Shown in pieces: positions 6,894-14,736 of a DNA stretch of 64,000 nucleotides. Position numbers and translations under genes: made by a program. The stretch is from a virus: positions 1 to 64,000 of the IMG/VR virus record IMGVR_UViG_3300050013_000065; one strand, 5' to 3'. The notes beneath the pieces are model-generated. The model had not been told where the DNA came from. It saw only the letters and a list, made by a program, of their open reading frames with translations, and made no database searches. Position 1 is the stretch's first letter, and each line of letters starts with the position of its first letter.

Positions 6894-8077
6894 GTGTACT
6901 CTACACCAGCGCTTCTGGAAGACAAGTAACCCACAGTTCCTCTAGCGCGCTTGATACTTTTAGACTGTGCCGACGTAAATTCCGCTTGTCCCGCATCGAC
7001 GGATGGAAGCAGAAGGCCCGCAAAGCTAGTTTGGAAATTGGAAAGTGCTTGGAATCCGCCCTCCAGTTCTACCACGATAACGGCCTAAAGGACGGCGACT
7101 TTGAATCAGAGTGGCAGCGACTGTGGCTAAAATTTGCCAATATTGACCTCACCTACACGGACCAGGAGAAGGACTGGAAGAACGTCTATGATCTTGGAAA
7201 GGACTGGGCACGGCTATACCCCATTCTCCTCCCCACATTTCCAATCCGAAACCCCAAGTGGCAGCTTCAGTTCCTCAAGGAATTGTGGCCTAGAGATCCC
7301 TTGTATGGCGGTCTCAGCTTCATGGGATACACCGATATGCTGTCTACGTTAGAAGACGGAACCCGACTAATCATCGACGTGAAGACAGCTGCAAAGGCAC
7401 TCCCAGTAACCTCGGATTTGATGGCTCTCGATGGCCAACTCCGAAAGTACGCATGGGTAAGTGGGATAAACCAAGTCAGTTTCTTAAACTTCGTAAAATG
7501 CGACCCTAGTTCCTTTCGTAAAGGAGTGGACGTAACTCTACTAGAGGATACCCGAGATTGGAAGGCTGGGCAACCCCTGGTCGTTTTCAAAGCTGAAGAG
7601 AAGCAGTTCGGAGCTTCTGAAACTCCTCTCCTGCTGCTTACCCTCGGAACTGCCGAAACTGTCCGGATAATGGACGAAGAGTTAGACATCATCAAGGGGA
7701 AGGGAAGTACGGAAGCCAAGGCGGCGGTAGTCTCTTCTTATCTCTCAGACGGTCGGCTGTGTGTAGTTGAAAGATCGGGGGTCACTAAGGTCAAAATCCA
7801 ATTCGTTCGTGGTACAATACCAGAAGAAGACTTGCCAGAGATCGGGCAACAGATCGGGCAGGATATGATCGCTCTCAAATCCGCGTCTGATACCAACTCC
7901 TTCTTCAAGGATGGTGGTGTGCGATTTCCAAATGCCATTTGTGGGTGGTGCGAATTTTTGCCCATTTGCAACCGAAATGACCAGCGTCGGGACGAGACCT
8001 TAGTTCAAATCAAACCCGCCAACGCCACTGAAGAGAAAGACTGGCTCACCGAATTAGAAAGCGAGGACGGTGAATGA
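6890..8077 (+). CDS. RecB-like PD-(D/E)XK nuclease
   Basis: 395 residues. The N-terminus SSSSALDTFRLCRRKFRLSR is the usual entry helix of the RecB/Cas4 fold. The active site follows: GYTDMLS (Asp), then LIIDVKTA (D-x-K), then LDGQLRKYAW (QxxxY). The C-terminus carries Cys residues (AICGWCEFLPIC) that may hold an iron-sulfur cluster together with LCRR. The gene follows the helicase and zinc protein with ATGA overlap, suggesting a helicase-nuclease end-processing role. Palindrome variant at 7661-7675. Confidence 0.88.
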   Translation: MSVLYTSASGRQVTHSSSSALDTFRLCRRKFRLSRIDGWKQKARKASLEIGKCLESALQFYHDNGLKDGDFESEWQRLWLKFANIDLTYTDQEKDWKNVYDLGKDWARLYPILLPTFPIRNPKWQLQFLKELWPRDPLYGGLSFMGYTDMLSTLEDGTRLIIDVKTAAKALPVTSDLMALDGQLRKYAWVSGINQVSFLNFVKCDPSSFRKGVDVTLLEDTRDWKAGQPLVVFKAEEKQFGASETPLLLLTLGTAETVRIMDEELDIIKGKGSTEAKAAVVSSYLSDGRLCVVERSGVTKVKIQFVRGTIPEEDLPEIGQQIGQDMIALKSASDTNSFFKDGGVRFPNAICGWCEFLPICNRNDQRRDETLVQIKPANATEEKDWLTELESEDGE

Positions 8078-8307
8078 TCATCTATACAAAATCAGGAAGC
8101 AAGTACCGAATCGACCTCGACGCCAAGACCTGGGAACGTCTGCACCATGACCCAACGTCCAACAATCTTCGGACGCCCAGAGGTTCCTACTTGGAAATCC
8201 GACTCAAGCTGGGAGAACCGATGGAGATGCTGTGTCCGCCTCTTGTAGCAGATGCAGACGCCCGGTACGTAGGAACCAGCACTGTAACTAGAATGGAGGA
8301 GGAGTAA
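8074..8307 (+). CDS. hypothetical protein, 77 aa
   Basis: ATGA overlap with the nuclease gene, preceded by GAGGACGG. Predicted beta-rich (IIYTKSGSKYRIDLD). No recognised motif. Confidence 0.65.
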   Translation: MIIYTKSGSKYRIDLDAKTWERLHHDPTSNNLRTPRGSYLEIRLKLGEPMEMLCPPLVADADARYVGTSTVTRMEEE

Positions 8308-8582
8308 TGGAACGTATCATACGTAATGCTGCCCGCTGTAAGAAGTGCGGGGATGAACTTGAATCGGAAAACAGACACGATTTCGTGACCTGCTCGTGTG
8401 GCGCGCTGTCCGTAGATGGGGGTCTTGACTACTTGAAGAGGTGCGGAGACCCAACGAACTGCGAGGAACTGTCCGAGTACTCGGACGAACCCGTACTGCC
8501 GAAGCCCCGAGTCAGCCACTACGGACTCCTGCTTGACCAAACCGAAGAGCCTAAGATTCTAGGCGGAAAGTTGACTCGATAA
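8307..8582 (+). CDS. zinc-ribbon protein, 91 aa
   Basis: TAATG overlap. ARCKKCGDELESENRHDF then CSCGALSVDGG gives a CxxC ... CxC ribbon, followed by DYLKRCGDP. I recall this layout from a small phage zinc-ribbon family of unknown function. Confidence 0.7.
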   Translation: MERIIRNAARCKKCGDELESENRHDFVTCSCGALSVDGGLDYLKRCGDPTNCEELSEYSDEPVLPKPRVSHYGLLLDQTEEPKILGGKLTR

Positions 8583-8797
8583 TGGCCTACGAATATGTAA
8601 AACAGTATTACGGAGTTCCTGTTGAAATTGGACAGAGGGTTTCTATGGAAGGTCGTAGACTGGAGTACGGGACTGTGGTCCGGAAAAGGGCGTACGATCA
8701 ATATGTCCATGTCCGCTTCGATGGCCAGAAGTTCGATGTCCCCGTACACCCTCTGGACTTGAAGTATCTTGCTCCGGGCGAAGAGATGTCCGGTTAA
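8582..8797 (+). CDS. hypothetical small beta protein, 71 aa
   Basis: TAATGG overlap with the previous gene. Sequence suggests a small beta barrel (IGQRVSMEGRRLEYGTVV ... QYVHVRFDGQKFDVPVHPLDL), like short phage proteins of unknown function. Confidence 0.65.
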   Translation: MAYEYVKQYYGVPVEIGQRVSMEGRRLEYGTVVRKRAYDQYVHVRFDGQKFDVPVHPLDLKYLAPGEEMSG

Positions 8798-8799
8798 AT

Positions 8800-8883
8800 G
8801 TCCGGATAATGGATTCCCACGAAACAGGCAGTATAATACTGTTTTACGACTGGAAATAACGTTTTACGACGGAGAGGAGGAAA
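8800..8883 (+). promoter_or_regulatory. candidate promoter/operator before initiator-like gene
   Basis: This gap holds a palindrome variant (8800-8814, last base changed), a 13-bp dyad CAGTATAATACTG (8829-8841) that contains a -10-like TATAAT (8832-8837), and two direct repeats GTTTTACGAC (8841-8850 and 8861-8870) 20 bp apart. The ribosome binding site GAGGAGG precedes ATG 8884. A -35 would fall on the palindrome. This is the densest regulatory cluster on the rightward strand. Confidence 0.5.
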
Positions 8884-9276
8884 ATGCCAGCACGAGTTAT
8901 TGATGATTCAATCTATCTTTCAGACAAGATCAAAGCTCTCCGTCCCGAACATCGGGCAGAATACTCATATCTACTCCCCCTGACGGAAGCCAACGGGGTA
9001 TTGGAAGCCAACCCAGCCCGTATTTGGTCCGCCGCATACTCGTATCACCGAGAAGGAATTGACATCGAATGGGTCCGAGAATTGCTTGAGGACCTAAAAC
9101 AACAGGACCTTCTCCGAACTTGGGAAGAGGCGGGAAAAACATGGGGGTGGTGGGTAGGAATCGACAAACCGGGCAGGCTCCCCTCCAAGGAACACCTCAA
9201 AAGATACAAGAATTTACCGCCATTTCCGCCCCTACGAATAAGGTCGGATGACGTTGTCCCGGAGCCTCCCGGATAG
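8884..9276 (+). CDS. putative replication-initiation winged-helix protein
   Basis: 130 residues. The order SIYLSDKIKALRPEHRAEYSYLLPL, ANGVLEANPARIWSAAY, IDIEWVRELLEDLKQQDLL, WWVGIDKPGRLPSKEH is like phage replication proteins with a DnaD/initiator-type winged helix. The region directly downstream (9276-9391) has short iterated repeats, as expected near an initiator gene. Assignment rests on pattern resemblance only. Confidence 0.55.
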   Translation: MPARVIDDSIYLSDKIKALRPEHRAEYSYLLPLTEANGVLEANPARIWSAAYSYHREGIDIEWVRELLEDLKQQDLLRTWEEAGKTWGWWVGIDKPGRLPSKEHLKRYKNLPPFPPLRIRSDDVVPEPPG

Positions 9277-9391
9277 GTCCGGTCCGGGACTGGTCCGGTC
9301 CTGAAGGGTATTGGTATGGTATGGTATGGTATGGTGTGGAGTCTCGCGGAGCGAATTTTAAAACTATTCTGAATAATGGACAAGGAGAAGC
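9276..9391. other. iterated-repeat region, candidate replication origin
   Basis: Non-coding gap after the initiator-like gene. Two copies of GGTCCGGTCC (9276-9285 and 9292-9301), four tandem GGTAT units (9313-9332) and an AT-rich stretch (GCGAATTTTAAAAC) are followed by a degenerate palindrome copy (9367-9381) and the next ribosome binding site. Iterons plus an AT-rich segment beside an initiator-like gene fit a replication origin; this is inference. Confidence 0.4.
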
Positions 9392-10054
9392 ATGAAAATC
9401 AAGAAAGAACTTCAAGCGGTGTGCGCGGCTTTCGGGGAAAAACCAGGGGGTTACCAATCAACCTGGGAAGACGCTCAGGCTTTGGCGGTGGTCCACTCTG
9501 TCGGTGCGGTAGTTCGGGACTTCACTGAGTGGATGGAAGAGAACCAAGGGGATGATTTTTCCTACGGACCGGTATCGAAGTATCTGCAAGTAGCCTCAGC
9601 ACGACTTTCCAGTGGTGCCTCGCCTGTCTCAGCGGCTTTGAAGGACCCGGAGGTAGTAGCACTAGTCCGAGAGCTGTCCTACGCGTCTGGGGGCCAAATC
9701 TGCTTCGTAGATAAGCAACGTGCTCGGCTGGCAGAAGTGCTGAAAGAGTTCTCCGCCGAGGAAATCAAGTCCGCGTTCAAAACTTGGGTTGGGGCGCAGG
9801 ACCTGAACGACCCTAAGAACGTATCCTTCCTGCCCGGAAAGTTCGTCCAGATAGTGGACAACCTCACCTACGCCGCCCGGAAGCAGAAGCAAGAAGCCGA
9901 GGAAGCCAAAACCCAGAGGGACGCCGCCGTAGTCAAAATGCAGGAGCAGGCCGAGCTTGAACGGAAACAGGCAGAGGAGAAGAAAGCCAAAGAGGCCCAG
10001 ATTTTTGATCCTCTCGCCGATTTGCTGTCCGAAAATGACCAAACTGTGGTATAA
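9392..10054 (+). CDS. hypothetical protein with C-terminal coiled coil
   Basis: 220 residues. A globular N-terminal part (1-160) is followed by a long charged coiled coil (KQKQEAEEAKTQRDAAVV ... ERKQAEEKKAKEAQ) and a short acidic tail. Downstream of the initiator-like protein and upstream of the primase-helicase, so a helicase-loading or replication-accessory role is possible but unproven. Ribosome binding site AAGGAGAAGC. Palindrome variant at 9845-9859. Confidence 0.65.
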   Translation: MKIKKELQAVCAAFGEKPGGYQSTWEDAQALAVVHSVGAVVRDFTEWMEENQGDDFSYGPVSKYLQVASARLSSGASPVSAALKDPEVVALVRELSYASGGQICFVDKQRARLAEVLKEFSAEEIKSAFKTWVGAQDLNDPKNVSFLPGKFVQIVDNLTYAARKQKQEAEEAKTQRDAAVVKMQEQAELERKQAEEKKAKEAQIFDPLADLLSENDQTVV

Positions 10055-10055
10055 T
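10047..10055 (+). promoter_or_regulatory. extended -10-like promoter element
   Basis: TGGTATAAT at the end of the coiled-coil gene, 25 nt before the next ATG, matches an extended -10 (TGn-TATAAT). No good -35 is seen. Confidence 0.35.
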
Positions 10056-10079
10056 GGTTTTGTGTCCAAAGGAGGAAGT

Positions 10080-10277
10080 ATGAAATACCAGAATATAGCG
10101 AGCGCAGTTGAAGAAGCGGAGAGGTTCATCGCAAAGTCAAAGATTCTCTTGGGGTTGACGGGGGAAGAGAGCGAGTACGTTCTTCAAGGCCGGGAGTCTG
10201 CGTCGGTCCGCAGATGCTCCCTCGAACTGTCCAACCTTTTGTCCCAAATGAGAAAGTCTGATTGGGATGAAGCATGA
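10080..10277 (+). CDS. hypothetical helical protein, 65 aa
   Basis: ATG 10080 follows AAAGGAGGAAGT. Helical sequence (IASAVEEAERFIAKSKILLG ... RRCSLELSNLLSQM). ATGA overlap with a 25-codon ORF. Confidence 0.65.
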   Translation: MKYQNIASAVEEAERFIAKSKILLGLTGEESEYVLQGRESASVRRCSLELSNLLSQMRKSDWDEA

Positions 10278-10351
10278 GGACTTGTGATGTGTGCTCCGAT
10301 GACCAACTCGAAGCGTGGGCAGAAGACATTGGATATGTGAAGACGGAATAG
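10274..10351 (+). CDS. possible micropeptide, 25 aa
   Basis: ATGAGG overlaps the previous stop. The short frame encodes MRTCDVCSDDQLEAWAEDIG... with a CxxC pair and ends just where the next ribosome binding site begins. Only its tight fit between genes supports it. Confidence 0.35.
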   Translation: MRTCDVCSDDQLEAWAEDIGYVKTE

Positions 10352-10359
10352 GAGACAAC

Positions 10360-10671
10360 ATGGATTGGGAACAGAAATTTAGAGCGATGCAGGCCCTCCT
10401 GATTTTTAAGGGAGATGCCGCCCTCCACATGCGGACTCCGGGAGACTGGTATGTAGGTCTTCCTGGCGTGAGTCTGAAGAAAGAGTTCACGTTGGAGGGG
10501 GTGTCGGGTTCGGGGAATACTCCCGAAGAAGCCATAAACTCAGCATGGAAAAGGTTAACCAATCCGGGACTAGGGCAGTATCTAGTGACTAGGACTCTCA
10601 CCAACCCCAGCAAAGCCGTGAGGTGGAACGGATTCATGTGGGAGGATGTTGCGGAGGAGAAGCAATGCTGA
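10360..10671 (+). CDS. hypothetical protein, 103 aa
   Basis: ATG 10360 after GGAGACAAC. Contains DWYVGLPGVSLKKEFTLEGVSGSGNTPEEAINSAW, a strand-strand-helix pattern reminiscent of phage DUF proteins with a T-P-E-E-A helix. Function unknown. Confidence 0.65.
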   Translation: MDWEQKFRAMQALLIFKGDAALHMRTPGDWYVGLPGVSLKKEFTLEGVSGSGNTPEEAINSAWKRLTNPGLGQYLVTRTLTNPSKAVRWNGFMWEDVAEEKQC

Positions 10672-10847
10672 TCAGCGAATTCAGTTTGAGAAACAAAGAG
10701 CCACTTCCTGACATCGTCTTGTTCGCGGGTGATCTCCTCGAACATCACGGAGAGCTGTTCGGACATACTTTCGGCGTCCAAACTGCTGTAGACAAAGCTG
10801 CCCGGATGTTGACTATGCAGCTTGAAGAAGATGAAGACTGGGTGTAA
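10665..10847 (+). CDS. hypothetical protein, 60 aa
   Basis: ATG 10665 overlaps the upstream stop; ribosome binding site GCGGAGGAG. Short acidic helical protein (FGVQTAVDKAARMLTMQLEEDEDWV). Function unknown. Confidence 0.6.
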   Translation: MLISEFSLRNKEPLPDIVLFAGDLLEHHGELFGHTFGVQTAVDKAARMLTMQLEEDEDWV

Positions 10848-10894
10848 TTTAGGCGTCTGCTCCGGAGCCAGGATATACAAGGGGATTGGTCATA

Positions 10895-12766
10895 GTGGAT
10901 AATCTGGACGAAATCAAAGAAAACCCGGCGGTTCTGAAAATCTACGGGCAGTACGTGCATGGGTTGAAAAAGGCTGGGAATCTGTATACCGGCTCGTGCC
11001 CTCTTCATCAGGATTCTCATCCGTCGTTTTCGGTTTACCCGGACATGCGTTGGACTTGCTTCTCTGGGGCGGACTGCGGGTCGGGGAACATTTTTCAGCT
11101 CATCGAGCGTGTAGATAAAATCAGTTTCCAAGAGGCCGTAGAAAAAGTGAAAATCGAGATAGGGCAACCAGACTCGTGGAAGAAGGACAAAGAACGTGTC
11201 GAGAGCGTATTCAAGCCCGTGTCCGAAAAGAAAGTCTACAAGACAATTCAACTGAGTCGTATTGCTTCTTTGGAAGAGGCTTTGAAGAACTCCCCAGAAG
11301 CTATCCATTATCTGGACACGCGGGGGATTACACTTGAGACTGCTCAACAGCTAAGACTTGGATTCGTCCAGAATCTGGGGTCCTTAGCGGGAGAAGAAGG
11401 AAAGGATATTGCCGACAAAGGCTGGCTGGCCTTTAACTACCTCGACGGCGATCTTGTCCGGCTAATCAAGTACCGAAGTCTAGTAAGGAAGCGACCGGGT
11501 GGCTTCGCCCGGCAGTTTGGCATGGAGACTGTTCTCTACGGGATCGAGGATATTGATCCTTTTGAGCCTATTTATCTAGTGTCCGGAGAGTTCGACCGGG
11601 CAGTAATGAAACAAGCCGGGTTTCGTGCGGTCAGCCTAGCCTCAGATACGCATAAACCAACTCCCGAACAAAAAGACCAGTTGATGACTGCGAGTATGAT
11701 AATCCTTGCCGGGGATACTGACACCGTCGGTTCCCAGACTATGGATCGTTTGTGGAAAGAGTTTGGAAACCACTCGTACAAACTAACTTGGCCAGACGGC
11801 TCCAAAGATGCCAACGATGTGTTTCTCAACGCCTGCGGACGCGACCTTTCAAAATTCAAGAATCTTGTAGACGAGTTAACGAGTAAGGCTAAGTCACAGC
11901 CGATGCCTTCTGTATATTCCTTGCAGGAAACTATGCGGTCCGGAGATGACGCGGTTCTCTCTGATCACCCAGATAGAATGCGCGCTCCGTGGCACGACGT
12001 GGACACAATGGTGAATATCATGCCGGGGGACGTGGTCGGAATCAATGCCACGAATAGTGGTATGGGCAAGAGCACTTTTGTGTTACAATGGACTTTGTAT
12101 AATGCCAGGAAGTACGGTCGGTCGTTTGTAAACTTCCAAGCCGAAATGCGTCCTGCTGAGATTGCTACAATGGTAACAGCGCAGGTTCTCAGGAAAGATA
12201 GAAATTTTCTGACCGGCTCTGATAAGAAACAGGCCGCGAATGAGTTGGAAGGCGTGGAATATTACGTGGGGTTTGATCCAGTTTTGAATGGCATCAACGC
12301 GGTCCTTGATCTACTTGAGGCTGCTATTAAACGTTTGTCGCCATATGGGGTCGTGTTGGATCACTTCCACCACCTGACCACGGGAATGAACAACGAGACG
12401 CAGGTGCAGACAGCGGCAATGACCCGGATCAAGCAGATAGCTGAGACCTACAAGGTTGTGTTCTTTAACGTGGGTCAGCCCCGGAAGGCAACGCAGCAGA
12501 CAAAGGGTAAGCAGATTCATCTGACAGATGCAAAAGGTTCCGGAGCTTGGGCGGACGCCTCAAACTCAGTGGTTACGATTCACCGAGAACTAAACAAAGC
12601 AGACGACCCCACGATGACTAAGGGCGTATACGAAGATCGTACGCTCGTCAAGTTACTGAAAGGTAGATCAATGGGAACCGGAAACTCGGCTTGCTATCTG
12701 ACATCGTTTGGTGAGTTCGCCAGCTTTGAGCAAATCGATACAAACCACGAAAGTTACGAAGAATAA
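10895..12766 (+). CDS. primase-helicase (T7 gp4-like)
   Basis: About 623 residues from GTG 10895; AAGGGG at 10879-10884 is spaced 10 nt from it, while the in-frame TTG 10886 is too close. The N-terminal CHC2 zinc finger has CPLHQDSHPSFSVYP then WTCFSGADCG. The Toprim domain has YLVSGEFDRAVMKQAG and IILAGDTDT. The C-terminal DnaB-type RecA domain has Walker A NSGMGKST, FVNFQAEMRPAEIATM and Walker B GVVLDHFHH. It unwinds DNA and makes primers at the phage fork. A degenerate palindrome lies at the start and a near-exact one at 11303-11317. Confidence 0.93.
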   Translation: MDNLDEIKENPAVLKIYGQYVHGLKKAGNLYTGSCPLHQDSHPSFSVYPDMRWTCFSGADCGSGNIFQLIERVDKISFQEAVEKVKIEIGQPDSWKKDKERVESVFKPVSEKKVYKTIQLSRIASLEEALKNSPEAIHYLDTRGITLETAQQLRLGFVQNLGSLAGEEGKDIADKGWLAFNYLDGDLVRLIKYRSLVRKRPGGFARQFGMETVLYGIEDIDPFEPIYLVSGEFDRAVMKQAGFRAVSLASDTHKPTPEQKDQLMTASMIILAGDTDTVGSQTMDRLWKEFGNHSYKLTWPDGSKDANDVFLNACGRDLSKFKNLVDELTSKAKSQPMPSVYSLQETMRSGDDAVLSDHPDRMRAPWHDVDTMVNIMPGDVVGINATNSGMGKSTFVLQWTLYNARKYGRSFVNFQAEMRPAEIATMVTAQVLRKDRNFLTGSDKKQAANELEGVEYYVGFDPVLNGINAVLDLLEAAIKRLSPYGVVLDHFHHLTTGMNNETQVQTAAMTRIKQIAETYKVVFFNVGQPRKATQQTKGKQIHLTDAKGSGAWADASNSVVTIHRELNKADDPTMTKGVYEDRTLVKLLKGRSMGTGNSACYLTSFGEFASFEQIDTNHESYEE

Positions 12767-13644
12767 TGACTAAAATTTGTTCGCTATGCCGCAAGGAAAA
12801 ATCTCTAGAGGATTTTCACCGGGACAGTCAAGGCAAGTACGGAAGAAAGTCTAAATGCAAGGACTGCATCGCACAATACATGCTGAGCAGAAAGAATATC
12901 CCCGGAGTGCGCGAGTCCATATATCGCAATAGCAGAGCATACGACCGCAGAAACCCAGAAGCTAGAATGGCAAATTCGGCAAGAGAAAGATCAAAAAGGA
13001 ACGGTACTCTTTGTACTATAGCTAAAAACGAAATAGTAATTCCTGACTTGTGCCCGATATTGGGCATTCCTCTCAAACGTGGAAATCGATCTTCACACGA
13101 TGACGCTCCTAGTTTGGATAGAATTATTCCCGAGGAGGGGTACGTAGCAGGCAACGTGAACGTAGTATCCTACCGGGCCAATCGTCTGAAAAATAATGGA
13201 ACGCCAGAGGAGCACCGTCTTATTGCCGCTTGGATGTCAAATTCAGGGTTTACAAGTCCAACCAAAAGTGAACAGATTTTAGAAAACTCCCAAAAGGAGA
13301 TGTTTAACGCCTCCCGACAACGGGCAAGGAGACTGGGTCTTAATTTTGGAATACAAATAGGAGACATAAAAATCCCACGCGTATGTCCTATATTAGGAAT
13401 TCCACTAGAACCAGGAAAGGGTAGAGGTAGCAGACACGAGGGATCTCCAACACTAGACAGGACTGATCCAACAAAGGGATACATTCAAGGAAACATTTCT
13501 GTTATTTCTTATCGGGCTAATCGCATCAAAAACGACGGCACCGCCGAGGAGCATTTAAAGATTGCGGATTGGATGGACAGTATGTTACAATCCAAAGTGT
13601 TGGATATGAACCATGAAGAGGAGGACCCAAATGGGTTTGAATGA
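12766..13644 (+). CDS. putative homing endonuclease, duplicated domain
   Basis: 292 residues. N-terminal zinc module CSLCRKEKSLEDFHRD ... CKDC. Two copies of one domain follow (about 85-155 and 205-275), each with CPILGIPL, a His, SLDRI or TLDRT, GYV..GN, SYRANRLKN..GT and EEH. The protein at 59333-60385 has the same architecture. Inserted between the primase and the next gene (TAATG overlap), like a free-standing selfish nuclease. The catalytic class is not certain; a His-Me finger (HNH-like) fold is my inference. Confidence 0.7.
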   Translation: MTKICSLCRKEKSLEDFHRDSQGKYGRKSKCKDCIAQYMLSRKNIPGVRESIYRNSRAYDRRNPEARMANSARERSKRNGTLCTIAKNEIVIPDLCPILGIPLKRGNRSSHDDAPSLDRIIPEEGYVAGNVNVVSYRANRLKNNGTPEEHRLIAAWMSNSGFTSPTKSEQILENSQKEMFNASRQRARRLGLNFGIQIGDIKIPRVCPILGIPLEPGKGRGSRHEGSPTLDRTDPTKGYIQGNISVISYRANRIKNDGTAEEHLKIADWMDSMLQSKVLDMNHEEEDPNGFE

Positions 13645-14560
13645 GGATTTAGGAGATCGAGAAAACGTGGGCAACGCCTCTCTGTCTGCTCCGAAGATTG
13701 CTACGAAGACGGATGAACCCACGTATGAAGACCTTGTTGGGGAAGAAGTAGCACACGACGAGGACCTGGAGGAAGATGCAAAACTCAAGGCCCACGACCT
13801 ATTCCTCCGCCTTCAGAGTTCCTTTTCTGCCCCGAACTATATCACTCTGGAGGAGGTTCGAGACGCCACCGGGTTCGACGGACAAAGAACAGCCGACGCA
13901 ATGGCTATCTCGCTATACCGGAGTCGGGGAAAAGCTCTATGGGGGTTCGAATTCAAGGTGTCTCGGTCTGATTGGTTGCACGAGCTGAAGCAGCCAGAGA
14001 AGTCGGAATCGATTCTCAGGTTCTGCGACTACTGGGCGCTCGTAGTTCCAAATAAGGACCTCGTAAAGGTCGGGGAACTCCCCCCAACGTGGGGGATGTA
14101 TGTGGCACAGAAGAACCGTTTGAAATGCGTTGTTCCTTGTCCGAAGCTAGATCCTGTCCCTCTAGATCGGATAATGCTTACCGCTTTGGCCTACGCAATT
14201 GACCGTCGTCAGGCTAAAGTGGACAAAGTAGCTTTGGATGCCGCCAGAGACGAAGGGTATAAACAAGGAGTATCCCGGTCCGGGTCCGACTACTACGAAA
14301 AGTCCTACAGAACTCTCTTGGGGAAAGTAGAAGAGTATGAAAAGGCGTCGGGACTCGACATTCGGTACGGATGGACTTCTCCGGACAAGATAGGGGGCAT
14401 AGTTTCTCAGATTCTGTCCGGGGATAAAAACTTGAAGTCAATCCTGCACGATGTCCATTTCTCACTCAAAAGCAACGAAAGACTCAAGACTCTGTTAGAG
14501 GAACAAGCAAAAGAACTAGAAGCGTTTTTGGGAAGAAAGTCAGAGGAGGAAACAGAATGA
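13631..14560 (+). CDS. PD-(D/E)XK-like (MmcB-like) protein
   Basis: 309 residues from ATG 13631, preceded by GAGGAGG. An acidic N-terminal leader (1-55) precedes a core: ADAMAISLYRSRGKALWGF, EFKVSRSDWLHELKQPEKSE (candidate D-ExK site), CDYWALVVP and GELPPTWGMYV. These match phage proteins related to MmcB-type DNA-repair nucleases. A helical C-terminus follows. Probably a DNA-end or repair nuclease. Confidence 0.65.
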   Translation: MGLNEDLGDRENVGNASLSAPKIATKTDEPTYEDLVGEEVAHDEDLEEDAKLKAHDLFLRLQSSFSAPNYITLEEVRDATGFDGQRTADAMAISLYRSRGKALWGFEFKVSRSDWLHELKQPEKSESILRFCDYWALVVPNKDLVKVGELPPTWGMYVAQKNRLKCVVPCPKLDPVPLDRIMLTALAYAIDRRQAKVDKVALDAARDEGYKQGVSRSGSDYYEKSYRTLLGKVEEYEKASGLDIRYGWTSPDKIGGIVSQILSGDKNLKSILHDVHFSLKSNERLKTLLEEQAKELEAFLGRKSEEETE

Positions 14561-14736
14561 CATCAGCTCGAATTATTAAAGCCTCAGACACAGCGAATGA
14601 GTACACCCGTTTGGAAGATATTAAGGCCGACTCCACCCGCGTTGGCCTCAAGATTTACGGGTGGGCGAATGGCAGGTTTTACGAGGTTTTCCCGGGCGGT
14701 CGCACCATTGAGTACACAGACTTGAGGGAGGAATAA
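14557..14736 (+). CDS. hypothetical protein, 59 aa
   Basis: ATGA overlap with the previous gene after GAGGAGG. Encodes MTSARIIKASDTANEYTRLE ... VGLKIYGWANGRFYEVFPGG, a small beta-rich protein. It ends directly at the TTG start of the clamp gene. Function unknown. Confidence 0.6.
   Translation: MTSARIIKASDTANEYTRLEDIKADSTRVGLKIYGWANGRFYEVFPGGRTIEYTDLREE

Noticed and set aside
8187-8540. Reverse-strand ORF opposite the zinc-ribbon genes
   Set aside because: Antisense to two well-packed genes with overlapping starts and no ribosome binding site.
9313-9332. GGTAT repeats as a mobile-element end
   Set aside because: Four simple tandem units without inverted partner or gene; better explained as part of an origin-like gap or slippage.
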